Below are positions 23,040 through 33,422 of a stretch of DNA of 64,000 nucleotides, piece after piece. Made by a program: the position numbers and the translations under genes. How positions within the stretch are numbered: position 1 is the first letter of the stretch; each line of letters opens with the position of its first letter. Under the pieces are notes generated by a model. The model saw nothing but the letters and a program-made list of their open reading frames with translations, made no database searches and was not told the DNA's origin. Location of the stretch: the NCBI RefSeq assembly GCF_000003815.2, contig NC_049987.1, positions 655,473 to 719,472 on the forward strand, written 5' to 3'. Source of the stretch: Branchiostoma floridae (lineage: Eukaryota > Chordata > Leptocardii > Amphioxiformes > Branchiostomatidae).

Positions 23040-23330
23040 GGGACGAACTGGAGGTGTAACCGGCCCTGGCCAGGCAGCGACGGGACGACCTGGAGGAAGC
23101 ATCGGCCCTGGCCAGGCAGCGGCGGGCGGAAGAGGTTGTGCTGGCCGGAGCGGCCCTGGCCAGGCAGCGGCGGGCGGAAGAGGTTGTGCTGGCCGGAGCG
23201 GCCCTGGCCAGGCAGCGGCGGGCGGACGAGGTGGTGCTGGGAGCGGCCCTGGCCAGGCAGCGGCGGGCGGACGAGGTGGTGCTGGGAGCGGCCCTGACCA
23301 GGCAGCGGCGGGACGAGGCCGCCGTGCCAA
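23040..23330 (+). repeat. G+C-rich 45-48-bp minisatellite, possibly coding
   Basis: Six degenerate units of gcggccctggccaggcagcg plus variable ends run from about 23060 to 23320, with unit lengths of 48, 48, 45 and 45 bp for the last four. All units are multiples of three, so frames are kept. One frame repeats ALARQRRAEEVVLAG (charged, helix/coiled-coil-like), a second repeats GPGQAAAGGRG and a third is Trp/Pro-rich. The coiled-coil-like frame has a TAA at about 23058 and ends in a stop at 23398. It could be an in-frame coding repeat behind the 22961 acceptor, but which frame, if any, is used cannot be told from sequence. Confidence 0.6.
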
Positions 23331-23399
23331 TGGAAGAGTGGCCCGTACGTTGTAATTTTTGGAAGTATAAAGCATTTTGTTTAAAGTATTTTACCTAAA

Positions 23400-24455
23400 C
23401 GATGTACGCATTTCAGTCCTGAAGCTGCAATGTACTTGTCTTAGGTTTTTTTGGGTTGGCGGAGGAGGACGGATGCCGGAACATACATCGCCCGTGTTTC
23501 CACGTCCATCTATTATACATAAGACACCGAAGAAGATGCTCATAATGTAGTTTTTTTTAATTTGATTTTAGTAACAATTTATTTCTGTTGTCATATGACG
23601 TATTTCCTAATGTTGATTTTTACCTATCATATTGTAATGTTACGGTTATCAATATAATCATTTGCATGTCATGTATTGTACTTTATTTTTACAATAAACA
23701 TCACGTATGTTGGAAATGTGTCATGCTGACTTATTTGCAGTCCGAAGAAATTTACGTTGTATCTGTAGTTACAGGACTCATACACTAAGTTGCAAAGAAA
23801 TAACGTCATCATCTGAAGGAGAACCAAAACGATGTACAATTATATTATAATATTATCGTAACGATGTAGGATCTTATCCATAAAGTCAGCCGAAATCCTC
23901 TTCAGATAGTCGGTGAGTCATGAACCTTACAAGTCCAGTATGAACAAAAAACTTACTACTAAACTAGGTAGATACAATACTGGATCCAAAAAGGAAACTG
24001 ACATACACAATTTGCATCTATATTACAGGCAAACTTATTTGTCAACTAGAAACTACACTGAACGGAATATATAGCAGTGTCCTACAATACTTACATATTC
24101 AGAGTAAGGATGTGTTAAATTGTTACTTTTAGCCCCCCCCCCCCCGATCTTGAAAGGGATAAATACATGAGCGCCTTGTGAGATAGACATGAAAGAGAAT
24201 TTAATATTTCCATCTTTAAATGTTTACTATTGTAACATTTCTTACAAGTATGATAAGCCATGAAACAAGTCTGTCCAAGTTGACCACATTTTTGGTAATG
24301 ACTGAGCCAATTGCTAAAAGAGTGATGTCATGTCACGTCTAATTTCGTACTGTTCTGTATCACTAAGGACACTTGGTTTTAAGTAGGTAAAGGTGCACAT
24401 TGTCAATGCAATATGTTTTGTAAATTTACACAACACAATGGACGTGGCTCTTTAG
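23400..24455. other. No gene recognised
   Basis: A+T-rich, with a poly-C run near 24131-24144. No exon is supported. Confidence 0.4.
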
Positions 24456-26461
24456 TCAGAAAAGCGAAGCCACCTGGGGCAGTCTTTCCCAACTAAATGC
24501 ATACCTCCGGCATAAGTCATTGAAACGCAACGTGCAAGAAAATGTTCAGCATGTCTGGGATATGATTGATGTATTCCCCCCGTTCATTTCAATAGTTGGA
24601 AGTGTGATGATATAGTGCCATATACCATGTATGTTTTATTTATGTTTTTTTTAATGAAAGGCAATGACTTTCAATGTCAAAACTATACTTTATTATGAAC
24701 ATAACTATCCTTCCTTGTATTGGGTACTTTGTGACCATGTTTTAATGGCATCACAAAGTTGACAAATGAGGCATAAACAAAGGTTGACTTTAGGCTTTTA
24801 GTATCTCTTTTTTCTGGAACAACAAATCTGACCCAATGCAATTTTAATAGTTGCAGTTTGACACTTGTGTCTGCCTCGTGGCAACAGACATATGCAGCAT
24901 GGACGTTGTAGATGATGTTCCGCAAAACTTTCCACACAACGTACCAGCACAGCTAACATGGGTGAACAACCTTGCCCATTCTGCTAGCTTTCTACAAATG
25001 CGGAGGATATCATGCTGGCCAGCCAGGTAGCCAAGCAGCCTGACATTGACGACAGTGAGGAGATTTTCCCTAATTGCAGTTGTCTCGAAGGTATGGGCCC
25101 TTATGCCTTACGCTATAATTTCATAATTTGATTGTAAATTACACAGGAGACGACCCGAGTAGAATGGCACACTCTGGTAAGAAGACTAATAATTCTACAT
25201 GAAGGCTGGACCTCCATATAGATAAATACACATGTTTCCATACAATTTTTTATGCTTGTTCCTTCATTGCAAAAGATGAATAAGACTCCTTAACTATGAT
25301 AATAGCTCTATTCTTTGTTTCTTTTGTAACAGACAAAGAATATACTATGGTTCAATGCTGTAGTGCTCTCTGCCAGTCGTGGTGGTTTCACCTTACTTGT
25401 GCAGACATCCAGGCCCCACCACTCGGGGACTGGTTCTGCTCACCTGAGTGCCCGAATGACGGTAGCTATGCCTACTGTCTGTGCCAGGGACGGAACAGTA
25501 GCACAGGGTCTGCTTGACTCAAGACCAGCTTGAGATGCCAGGTTTCTCTTTTGTTGTTTACTTGTCCCACAAGAAAGCGCAAGTCATGATAAACAATAAA
25601 GGCACACCTGCAAGAGGGAGGAAGAAGCATAACTTATGCTATCCCCTCCTGTTGTATGTACACTCACTGTTTTAGGGCAAAAGTGCACAATTCTTGTAGA
25701 TAATAGTTACTGTAGTCAGTGTCATGTTTCATCATTCAAACAAGTCAACACTGTTGTGTAACCTGTGGGAGGAAGGACTATATAGCAAGTAGGGGCAACA
25801 GCATCCTCATGCCAGCAATAGTATTCCTATACAGACAATGCATTTCCACCTTCATATCTATTTAGTGGAAGACATTCGGAAGTTTAACACTATCTAGTCG
25901 TTTTATATGTTCCCAGTGAAGAGACGGCAGCACCTGTTGAAACAGCTGATCAAGTCTCCCAAACATCCAGAGGCCTATATCTTGAACAGGTTTAAGGTCA
26001 GGCCAATGACACGTGTTCGTCCTGGACAGATAGGTGTGTTGATGTGTCTTATGAACATTATCCACATGGTTAAACGCTTTTTACCTACCTACTTGATAGT
26101 CTGAAACAAAAAATGTCCACTACTATATTTCTCATTGATACAAGGAAATGGTACAATGTGTAGCCTTGCAATGTGTAAGTGATGCATTTGTGTAAAATGT
26201 CATATTTACATAATACTTTCAGGAGAGTCAAAATGCGTGAAAAAGCAAACTGGCGTTCGACGGGTGTCCGAAATAGCCAGAGTACCATACACAGATTTTG
26301 TGGCTCAAGTACCAATAGATTTTACGCATGTACTTGCTGACTTTGCCGAAAAAAAATTACTAAACACCATATGTGACACGTCATCCTCCCTGTGTATCTA
26401 CGTAGAACTCTTGGTTGAATTCTTTGTACTGACTATAAGAGAGGAACGACAATGGCAATGA
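24456..26461 (+). CDS. Candidate multi-exon PHD-finger protein
   Basis: Exon-like blocks occur in order. 24456-24601 is 48 codons, including WGSLSQLNAYLRHKSLKRN and MIDVFPPF. 24988-25090 ends DDSEEIFPNCSCLE. 25333-25461 contains TMVQCCSALC, WWFHLTC and GDWFCSPEC. 25917-26033 is KRRQHLLKQLIKSPKHPEAY through RVRPGQIG. 26223-26461 starts ESKCVKKQTGVRRVSE. Blocks two to five have consensus borders and all intervening introns are phase 1, so they join in frame. The second and third together give a complete Cys4-His-Cys3 PHD zinc finger, normally a reader of histone H3 tails. The junction of the first and second block is not resolved. Reading straight through block three instead gives a stop at 25517. 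It may be a host chromatin gene or a transposon-encoded PHD protein; no other domain is recognised. Confidence 0.55.
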
Positions 26462-26569
26462 TTCCTGATTTAGCCTTGGTTCTCTTATTGTGCTATACAA
26501 TATTCAATTTTTCACCGTCAAGACCAACTGTTGGTACCCTGCACAGATTGAGCATTTGTCAGTTTGAAC

Positions 26570-26775
26570 GACAGATTCCCACCTGACATCCTCTCCACCA
26601 CAGAAGGAGATAAACTGCCACCAGCCCCATGGAATATACCATAACACCAAATCCGACTGGCTGATGATCGTAAGGCATGCATCAAAGACATTAATAAGTC
26701 ATCATTTTTGCCCAGAAATCAGAAATGCGCATGTTTTTGGATGTAGATGCAAACCTCAAGTCAAAGCAGCTCATA
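26570..26775 (+). pseudogene. Decayed coding remnant
   Basis: One frame reads RFPPDILSTTEGDKLPPAP, a single TAA, then IRLADDRKACIKDINKSSF before stopping at 26751. The composition is protein-like and one stop in about 60 codons suggests a recent loss of function. A perfect donor (gtaagt) at 26779 follows. The family is unknown; the style and context suggest a transposon ORF rather than a continuation of the PHD gene. Confidence 0.35.
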
Positions 26776-27043
26776 CACGTAAGTATTAACAACCTGCACA
26801 TGGACAGGAAGGAAGTCTAGTATTTAAATACTGTATCAATGGGCGTCTTGGAGACGAGCAACAACAGACCGTATTTGCGTACTGTGATGCTATTCAAAAC
26901 ATCATATAGGACCATTCCACAGGTTGAACTTTGTAGTAATAAATACATCCTCCATTGTGTTTATAAGAGTATCAATTCAATGGACTGCAGAAAAGGTCAA
27001 GTTTTTACTGTTGTTAACTAATTCACATTTTTTCTCTATCTAG

Positions 27044-27212
27044 CTGTGTGTTTGAAGAGGCACATGTGGTACAACAAAATCGCCTGGCAACCATTCCTGA
27101 CGTAGATCGGCAGTACATCATCCACCTACGGAACCGATGGTGGGTGGATAATGGCTCCGACCCAACAGCGACAAACACTGTCGTTCACAACAGTACCACA
27201 TGTTACTACTAG
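27044..27212 (+). CDS. Exon-like open block, unidentified
   Basis: After a pyrimidine-rich acceptor (tttttctctatctag) one frame is open for 55 codons to a TAG at 27210. It includes CVFEEAHVVQQNRLATIPD and VDRQYIIHLRNRWWVDNG. It would need a phase-2 intron before it, and the nearest upstream block (ending at 26778) cannot supply that phase. It is therefore either a terminal exon of a gene with an unseen upstream exon or part of a decayed ORF. Not recognised. Confidence 0.35.
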
Positions 27213-27558
27213 TACCACAGGTAATGGCCTTATGTCACCTTAAGTTTGTAGGGAACCACGTGAAGACCATACTTCAGGCAAGTGTTATCAATCAACACGA
27301 GTATGAATTTTTGTGTTATAGAAAGTGCAAAGTGCAGAAGATAAAAAAAGCTTTACTGTTCAAACTGTGGCTCCATGTTATTCATTGTTATTAAACCTGT
27401 GTATATATTACTGATTGTACATGTAAGTGCTAGTAACGGAAATATTATGAAGAATCGGGATCTTTGTTTGGGATCTCTATTGAGAAATACTTGATGTATC
27501 ATTGAGATTTTGACCTTTCGCTCCTTGCTTCGCTGTGGCCACGCGCTTTTGGACAAAC

Positions 27559-28088
27559 ATGGCTCAAAGTAACACCACGCCACAAGAACTAATAAAGGGA
27601 CGGAGGATGTCGAACGAGTAAAGGATTTACCATGTGATACGTGTAGATAGACCATACGGTCCCACAGTGATATACCGTGTTATTGTTTTCGTAGTAAGAA
27701 AAGCAGGAAGAAGAAAAGCCGGGACGGCGTGTCTGCATTAGAAAAAATAGGCGGGGGGGGTCTTGGCATCCGGGACGGAAGTGTCCCGTACCGATATCGC
27801 AAGGAACACGTGTATAAAGACAGTGACCGTCCGATTGACTTCCGTCGCGGAAGAGGGACGGAGTCACCCTGCCATAGGTGACGTACAAGTAAGATGGTTG
27901 AATCTAATGTACTCCCTGTACATGTATTGGTACAGAGCATGAAGGAAATAAAAAGTACCAGTGGTAATTTATGTACTTAATTACGATGTTGCTAGATCCC
28001 GTGCAGATGTACATGCATATCAATAATGAAATTTACGGTCGTAGTAACAGATTTAACGTCTTTTCTCTTTATTTGCAGGTCCCCATAA
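27559..28088 (+). CDS. Candidate small spliced gene, 83 codons
   Basis: Exon 1 (27559-27617) starts aaacATGGCTC and encodes MAQSNTTPQELIKGRRMSN; it ends in a donor (GA|GTAAAG). A 77-bp intron closes with ttattgttttcgtag. Exon 2 (27695-27877, 183 bp) is open in the required phase and encodes a basic start (KKSRKKKSRDG), a Gly run, then VPYRYRKEHVYKDSDRPIDF. Its donor (AG|GTGACG) leads to a strong acceptor (ctctttatttgcag) at 28078, after which the frame stops at once (28086-28088). The protein would be small, basic and probably nuclear or nucleic-acid-binding by composition. No family is recognised. Three phase-compatible borders support it; a G-rich run in exon 2 is a weak point. Confidence 0.35.
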
Positions 28089-28147
28089 TTGTCAAGATCG
28101 ATGTCGAGTTGCACGCTGTAGTAGTGGAGGCAGACTGATTTTGTTGC

Positions 28148-28362
28148 GCTATAAGCAGCTAAGCCATCAAGGAAACAGCTTACATGGCACAGGTTAGACT
28201 TAGACCAACCCTAGAGTAAGTGAGTACAGTGTGGTACACCCACCCCACAAAGGACATCGCTGTTTTACAAAATGTCCAGCGCAGAGTTGCTAGGGGGATG
28301 TGTTGTCGTTTCCAGGAGTCTCCCAGTGTAGGAGGTATGGTACAAGACTTGGTCTAGAGTGT
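28148..28362 (+). pseudogene. LINE reverse-transcriptase C-terminal remnant
   Basis: The frame contains RLRPTLE, an in-frame TAA where the family has Tyr, then VSTVWYTHPTKDIAVLQNVQ followed by RRVAR and SPSVGGMVQDL. This is the RPtLEY…vW.P….i..lE.vQRRaaR block after the palm domain of CR1/L2-type LINEs. Only about 70 residues remain and the stop shows it is dead. Orientation is plus. Confidence 0.75.
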
Positions 28363-28671
28363 TAAGCCAGGTAGTTCACTATAGTCTCTTTTCGCCACAG
28401 AAAACCACCACGGAAACTTCTGCATTTTACAGCACTTCACGATTTGAAATAAACACAAAGCTTAAAGCACAAATTTAAGTGATGCAATTTCCGGTAAAGA
28501 TTTTATAAGGAAGTGTAAAATGTCTTTTGAAGTCGTGGACAATAGACTAGAACTATATGTACCTACAGTAGGAACCTAGACCTGTACATTGAAATACAAA
28601 GTTGCTACCTAATAGAGGTGTGACCACCCACCCCCCATTCTACCAGCCTACTGCGACAGGGTCTAATTCAC

Positions 28672-29545
28672 ACTAACATATCCACTAAGTCCCGAAAAAT
28701 AAGAAGTGGACGAAGAATACGTCCACCCAGGAAAATGAAAATAGAAGCCACCGTTCTTATAAAGAAATGCCCATAGCCTTCTTCGGCCGAGATAGGTTTT
28801 GGGGTGAGGGTGAAGCAGGGTCCATTTCGTAATTCAGCAAGTGCAAGCCCGTCAGAAATCATTTTTGCATAAAAAAAAACAACAACCAAACACCAACGTT
28901 TAGTAGCGTCATATCGACACAAACATTTTGTGAGTTAGCACAGGAACAAAATATAGATACGAACACGAAGGAAAGCCAGCACAGCGGCATGTCACAACAA
29001 GACATCACTGCTACAATGGCAGTAAACTCCAGACTACGACAAGTCGGTGACTTCACTGTATCAATCCGCCATTGTTATCACGTGACAAAAAATTACAAGA
29101 AAAAAAAAATTTAAAAATTTAATTATTAACAGTAAAATATGCCAGCAAAGAAAACCAAAATGATTGATGTTGTCCCAATAATTTGACATTGTCTTTCAAC
29201 GATTTGAAATTGTTAAAGATGTGGTCCTTTTTCTCTGTCGCAGTAGGACTTGGCAGCTTCAGCTGAGAAGTGATAAGGCACCAACAGGTGTGCGAACACC
29301 TGTGAGAGTCTGCTCGACCGATTCCAGCTGTCAATCACAATTAGCAGTTCATCCAGTGAGAAAATAATGATTAGTGATTTCACAAATAGGAAAGGGGCTG
29401 CAGTACCATGAAATATTTTTGCATTTGTAAAGTCTTTGTTCCTTTTCTTTGCAGGATGATTTAAGTAGGTTAGATTGAGATAATCTGTCAGAACGTATCC
29501 CGGTATTTTTTTATATTCGGTATCAATAAGCTAATTTCCAAAGAA
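28672..29545 (+). repeat. Dispersed non-coding repeat A, copy 2
   Basis: Second copy of the repeat at 6190-7045, same orientation, about 75-80% identical by eye with many small indels. It ends near ataatctgtcag and ggtatcaataagct. Confidence 0.7.
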
Positions 29546-29647
29546 TTATACACATTCTTTTTACTCAGGAGGTAATTAGAAGAGCTGATAGGCGTTTTTC
29601 ATGTTCACTAATTTGATTTGATGAAAAAACACAGGGGCGTACATTTT

Positions 29648-29810
29648 CTAATCACCAGATATCACCTGGAATGGCCCATCCCACGTGATGCTTAGGTGCT
29701 GCTTCACTCTCTTCGGTGGTATATGTAAATTTTCAGATGAAAGTAGTACATTGTCTTTGTAGCAAACATGTCTTTGTAGCAAACATGTCCATTGGAAAAG
29801 GCAAACTTGT
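29648..29810 (-). pseudogene. Gypsy-type integrase C-terminal remnant
   Basis: Minus-strand reading gives DNVLLSSENLHIPPKR, then LSITWDGPFQVISGD and a stop at 29650-29648. This matches the …GD.VLL…NL……L…W.GPF.V… core at the C-terminus of Ty3/Gypsy integrases. A 17-bp direct duplication (tctttgtagcaaacatg twice, 29753-29788) breaks the frame just upstream. No LTR or other pol domain was found nearby, so it is an isolated fragment. Confidence 0.6.
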
Positions 29811-30067
29811 CACTTATCTTTTTTTTGAATTTAAAATTTTAGGTCTATTAGTGTGACATTCAATGTGGCAGATAAGCTAAAACAATGTCTTTTGTTTCAA
29901 TTAATTTTTAGAAGCGGACGAGTTGCTCTCGCGGATGAATATAATTAGAAATCGGATATAAGAAGGATGCCCTCAATGGAGCTGTCTTAGTTCAGCTATG
30001 AGTTGCTAGAGGTTGGATTGTGGACCCTATTATCTGCTTAGAATTAGCGCTGAGGTAAAAGGTTACT
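29811..30067. other. No feature recognised
   Basis: Short spacer between the integrase and LINE remnants. Confidence 0.4.
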
Positions 30068-30560
30068 CCATAGTTGGTCTGTTGAATTTATGTTGCTTTC
30101 CTGTGGTCTTATTTACTTGTTTTGATGATCTTCAGCGTATTTTGCCATGCCCACCTTCTCCTTCTTCCTTTTAAGCGCCAACCTCATTTCGTTGAGGTCT
30201 CTGGCACTGTGGTGAAGGTGTCATTTTCCTAAATGCAGGTGGCTTGTGGCTCTTCAGTGGGCGGGGGCGCCGGTCCTTGACCGCCGTGTTGTTGTGTGGC
30301 GGCGAGTACCCGTAGAGTTTGCTGGTGCGGAGGGCATTTTTAAATGCCTCCAAGTTTTTGGCTTGCGCTATATGTTCCAGAAGGGCATTCCAGTCGCGTG
30401 CTGTTTTCATGTAGAAAGAGTATCGGTGGTAATCAGTTCTAGATGGAGGGATTCGAAAGGCTGTGCTGTTCTCTGTACGGATTGGTCTCAGGTGATCCTT
30501 GGTGGACAGTGGCATGTCGGAGCAGACAAGTTTGTTTTGGATCTTGTAAAACACCTCCCA
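30068..30560 (-). pseudogene. CR1/L2-like LINE C-terminal fragment
   Basis: The minus-strand frame 30554-30171 encodes MFYKIQNKLVCSDM, IPPSRTDYHRYSFYMKTARD, WNALLEHIAQAKNLEAFKNA and SPPHNNTAVKDRRP. This is the standard C-terminal tail (M.YKI…R.R…RTd.y..SF…..WN.LP….…..F…L) of CR1/L2-type reverse transcriptases. The last part continues in another frame (LNEMRLALKRKKEKVGMAKY) to a stop near 30070, implying one frameshift. It may belong with the RT palm fragment at 32830-33329, which lies upstream in the same orientation. Confidence 0.75.
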
Positions 30561-31341
30561 TTATTTTACCCTCCCAGCGTATCCTTTCATTGTTCTATGT
30601 AATTCACAGCTATCTTAGCTGCTTAAAATTAGAGCTGTGGTGAACCTAAAATACGCTTGTTGTGTTGTAATTTATCAGGTAAACTAATATTGCTTATTTT
30701 TAGGTCTAATTTTGCTTCATCTAATTTATGCCTACCTCCGAGCCCTCTCAATCAATTGCTTTTCTGTGAAGTTGCTGATCTGAATCTGTTACATGTAAAT
30801 AAGTTTTGGCTTAATTTTTATCTAGATTCTACATTCAAACCTCCAATAGATTGTCATTGTTCCTTAGCTGTTCTGCTTGATTTTCTGTTCCTGATTTAAC
30901 CTGATAACTCATATGTGACTTGATCTAGCTTTTCATGTATCTTCTGTATTTGTGCTACTACACTTCGATAAAATTTCTTCGCTCCTCTTTTGCAGTTTTG
31001 GCAGAACCAGTGGAAATTATCCGGCTCCCCTATTTTTACATAGTTCTAACTGTCCAATACTTCGGCACGTCTCGCGTGAAACCAGATAACACAAAATTCT
31101 CATTCAACTGCTTTATGTGTATCCTTGACTATTTTTCCGCAGTCACAACAGATGTTTACTTCATTTGGTTAGTCTACTTTTTTTTCTTTCTTTCGGAACT
31201 TCTTTTGCTGCTTAATACTGTGTTTATTCTCCTACATTTTGTATTTGAGTTGTAATTTCGGTTGAGCATCGGTGTCTTGTTCTGCTGCTATCCACCATTT
31301 GTGGGTTTTAGCCGTCAGTCTTTAATCTCCTTCTGTTCCCG
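30561..31341. other. Pyrimidine-rich non-coding stretch
   Basis: T-rich sequence with no supported exon. Open frames here are hydrophobic simply because of the T-rich composition. Confidence 0.4.
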
Positions 31342-31707
31342 CTAGGTTCTGGTTGTCAGCTCGTGAAAATCCGAAGATACCGAACTAGTATTCAGATTCA
31401 CTTTTTGGAAGGTTAACCTCCCTCCTAATCCTGATGCTCGTCTCCTTAATAGTGAGACGTTCGAAATAACGATGCGTTGCTTTGGTGTAGCGTGCCATTC
31501 TGGAGAATCATAGAATGTAACTCCTGACTTGTTCGTAAGTGCGTAGATGTTATGTGCCACCGAGATAACAGAATTTGTCCTAAATTTGCTTTTAACCTCC
31601 AGATCAAAATGTTTAAAGTTAGAAAAATAAAGACACAAGGTAAAAGATTGAGACTTTGTTATTTGTACCCTATTGGAACATGTTCTATTGATGGCAACAC
31701 GCTGCAT
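31342..31707 (-). CDS. Hypothetical 121-codon ORF
   Basis: Uninterrupted minus-strand frame with mixed composition (for example SVISVAHNIYALTNKSG and NVSLLRRRASGLGGRLTFQ). No recognised family, no splice context and no repeat structure. It may be chance or part of a LINE lying between the RT fragments on either side. Called only because it is one of the longer intact frames outside repeats. Confidence 0.15.
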   Translation of the reverse strand: MQRVAINRTCSNRVQITKSQSFTLCLYFSNFKHFDLEVKSKFRTNSVISVAHNIYALTNKSGVTFYDSPEWHATPKQRIVISNVSLLRRRASGLGGRLTFQKVNLNTSSVSSDFHELTTRT

Positions 31708-32389
31708 GCTTCAAGTAGTTAGGCCATGTTGATTTGATAAGATGGATGACATCCTTTGTGAGCAGTCAAACTTTGTCACATCGGGTGTGAGAAATGCAGC
31801 CCTCTTTCTCCTGAAGGTTGCACACATGTAATACATAGAGTGAAGCGTAGTATGTAACTTTGGGGGCTTAACAAGAGTAATGTTGGAGTATGCAGTTTAC
31901 ATATGATTCAAACAAATCTTCAGTTTAGCATTTGGGTTTCTTGCTGTTGCATGAGCTGTGTATCTTATTTTTAGAAACGCTTTCCTTGTGAAAGTCTTTT
32001 TCTTACTCTGACTTTATCTTACATAGACTAAATGATAATGATAGGTCCAAGAACACCATGAAAAATAGAAGTTTGTAAAGAACAGAATGTACTTTAGTTA
32101 AGATATTTCCTCGATATTTCTCTTCTATACGGCTAAACATTATTAGTTACAAAACTTTGCAGTTCATCTCTCGTCTTCAAGTTTCAAAAAGTGTACAATG
32201 GAATTTAACAACAATACGGCGGTCTTTGAACGACAGCTATAGTACGGAACATTAACGACGCCAATGTACAATGGAAACAGTACAACTGAACAAGAACTGA
32301 TCTAAACTGAACTAAGATGAACATGAACTAAGCTAAAAGATTAAAACAACTCAAACCCCTAGATGTGTGTCCCGGGTGCTTTAGGAGTT
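31708..32389. other. No feature recognised
   Basis: A+T-rich DNA with no supported gene. Confidence 0.4.
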
Positions 32390-32830
32390 TCAGTTTGGTG
32401 ACAAACCGCATGCCGCACGCCTATGTACAAACAGAGATGCGCAGGTTCCTGTGTGAGATCTAATGTTATCTCTTAAGACACCCAGCTGTGTAAACGCTTT
32501 TCCGCACCCGTAAGACTTCGAATCCCCCCCTGTTAAAGTCCTCGTGTGTAGATTCAGGCTGTTCTTTTTGGAGAAAGGCTTCTTCAATGATGAGACCTAA
32601 TGTGCGTCGTCAGTGTCCACAGCCTGGCAAAGTGTCTCTTGCAGTACTCACATTGGCATAGTATCTTCATGCGAAAGTCCGCGTGTCTGGGAACACTCCG
32701 TGCACTAATGTAAATTTTCTCCTGCGTGCCAGCTCTTGTGAGTGGCTAGGGACGCGGCTGCTGAAAAAGGCTTGCCCAAAGTCCGGATCTTGGGACTTTT
32801 GCGGTTGCTTCCCGACCCGCCACTGCGGGA
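32390..32830 (-). pseudogene. C2H2 zinc-finger array remnant
   Basis: On the minus strand, pieces of at least four Kruppel-type fingers lie in different frames. LGKPFSAAASLATHKSWHAG is the C-terminal half of a finger with its linker. CEYCKRHFARLWTLTTHIRS (then HH and stop) is a perfect C-x2-C-x12-H-x3-H finger. KPFSKKNSLNLHTRTLTGG is followed by YGCGKAFTQLGVL and IRSHTG. Linkers of the H-TGEKPY type are recognisable but mutated. Frameshifts and stops show it is not functional. Such fingers normally bind DNA. It lies directly after the LINE palm fragment and may have been joined to it by insertion or rearrangement. Confidence 0.7.
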
Positions 32831-33329
32831 AACCGTCTCCTGCAGTTTGCACATTAATTTTGCACATATTTTAACCATCCCGAGAGTCTTGGTCATTTTA
32901 TTCGAGGTTGATTTTGTTTAAGAATTCAAAGTAAAACATTCATCAATGGTTGTACCAAGCAGTTTTACTTCTGTAACTTGTTCTATGCTCTTGCCGTTCA
33001 GTCAAGGAAAGTCTGAGCATTTTTAACATTTTAGGTTTACTTCCGAGACTGCATTTTGTCTTTGATGCCTTCAGGAAAAGCTGGTTTATTCTTACCCAGT
33101 TACATATGTTGTATACTGTTTGTAGAATACTTATCTCAATTGCAGAGTCACAGATGTTGGCTGTGGAGTCGTCAGTATGCATATCTGCTGTGGCCTGACT
33201 TACAGCAAGCGACAAATCGATCGTGTCGATCGTAAACAGGAGAGGCTCTAAACAGCTGCCCTGGGGAACACCGCAAGGTAATTCCGTGAAAGAAGAGTTT
33301 TTACCGTTAATATGGACACATTGCTCCAT
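32830..33329 (-). pseudogene. CR1/L2-like LINE reverse transcriptase palm fragment
   Basis: Minus-strand translation shows ELPCGVPQGSCLEPLLFTID, the GVPQGS…GPLLF…I block 4 of LINE reverse transcriptases. It is followed by ADMHTDDST, where the catalytic (F/Y)ADD box has become H-T-D-D. The frame then continues NICNWVRINQLFLKASKTKC. A shifted frame gives NGKSIEQVTEVKLLG and MTKTLGMVKI, the following conserved tract. The catalytic-box changes and frameshift make it inactive. Confidence 0.8.
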
Positions 33330-33422
33330 GCCTGTCGCATCGTCTTTAAGTCCTCTTAGTGTGCCCTATCTGACTTGTTGCAGGGGGTGTTTGGCAAGTT
33401 GTCCCCTTGGGTGTTAAACACT
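33330..33422. other. LINE-KDZ junction
   Basis: Short segment between the LINE palm fragment and the transposase-like ORF. On the minus strand it ends in residues expected just before the palm block, so it is probably more LINE sequence. Confidence 0.4.

Noticed and set aside
22864-23355. Silk- or collagen-like GPGQAAAGGRG protein
   Set aside because: The pattern follows automatically from the minisatellite; other frames of the same DNA are equally open and there is no independent support.
30657-31255. Multi-pass membrane protein on the plus strand
   Set aside because: Hydrophobicity results from T-rich DNA; there is no splice context or motif.
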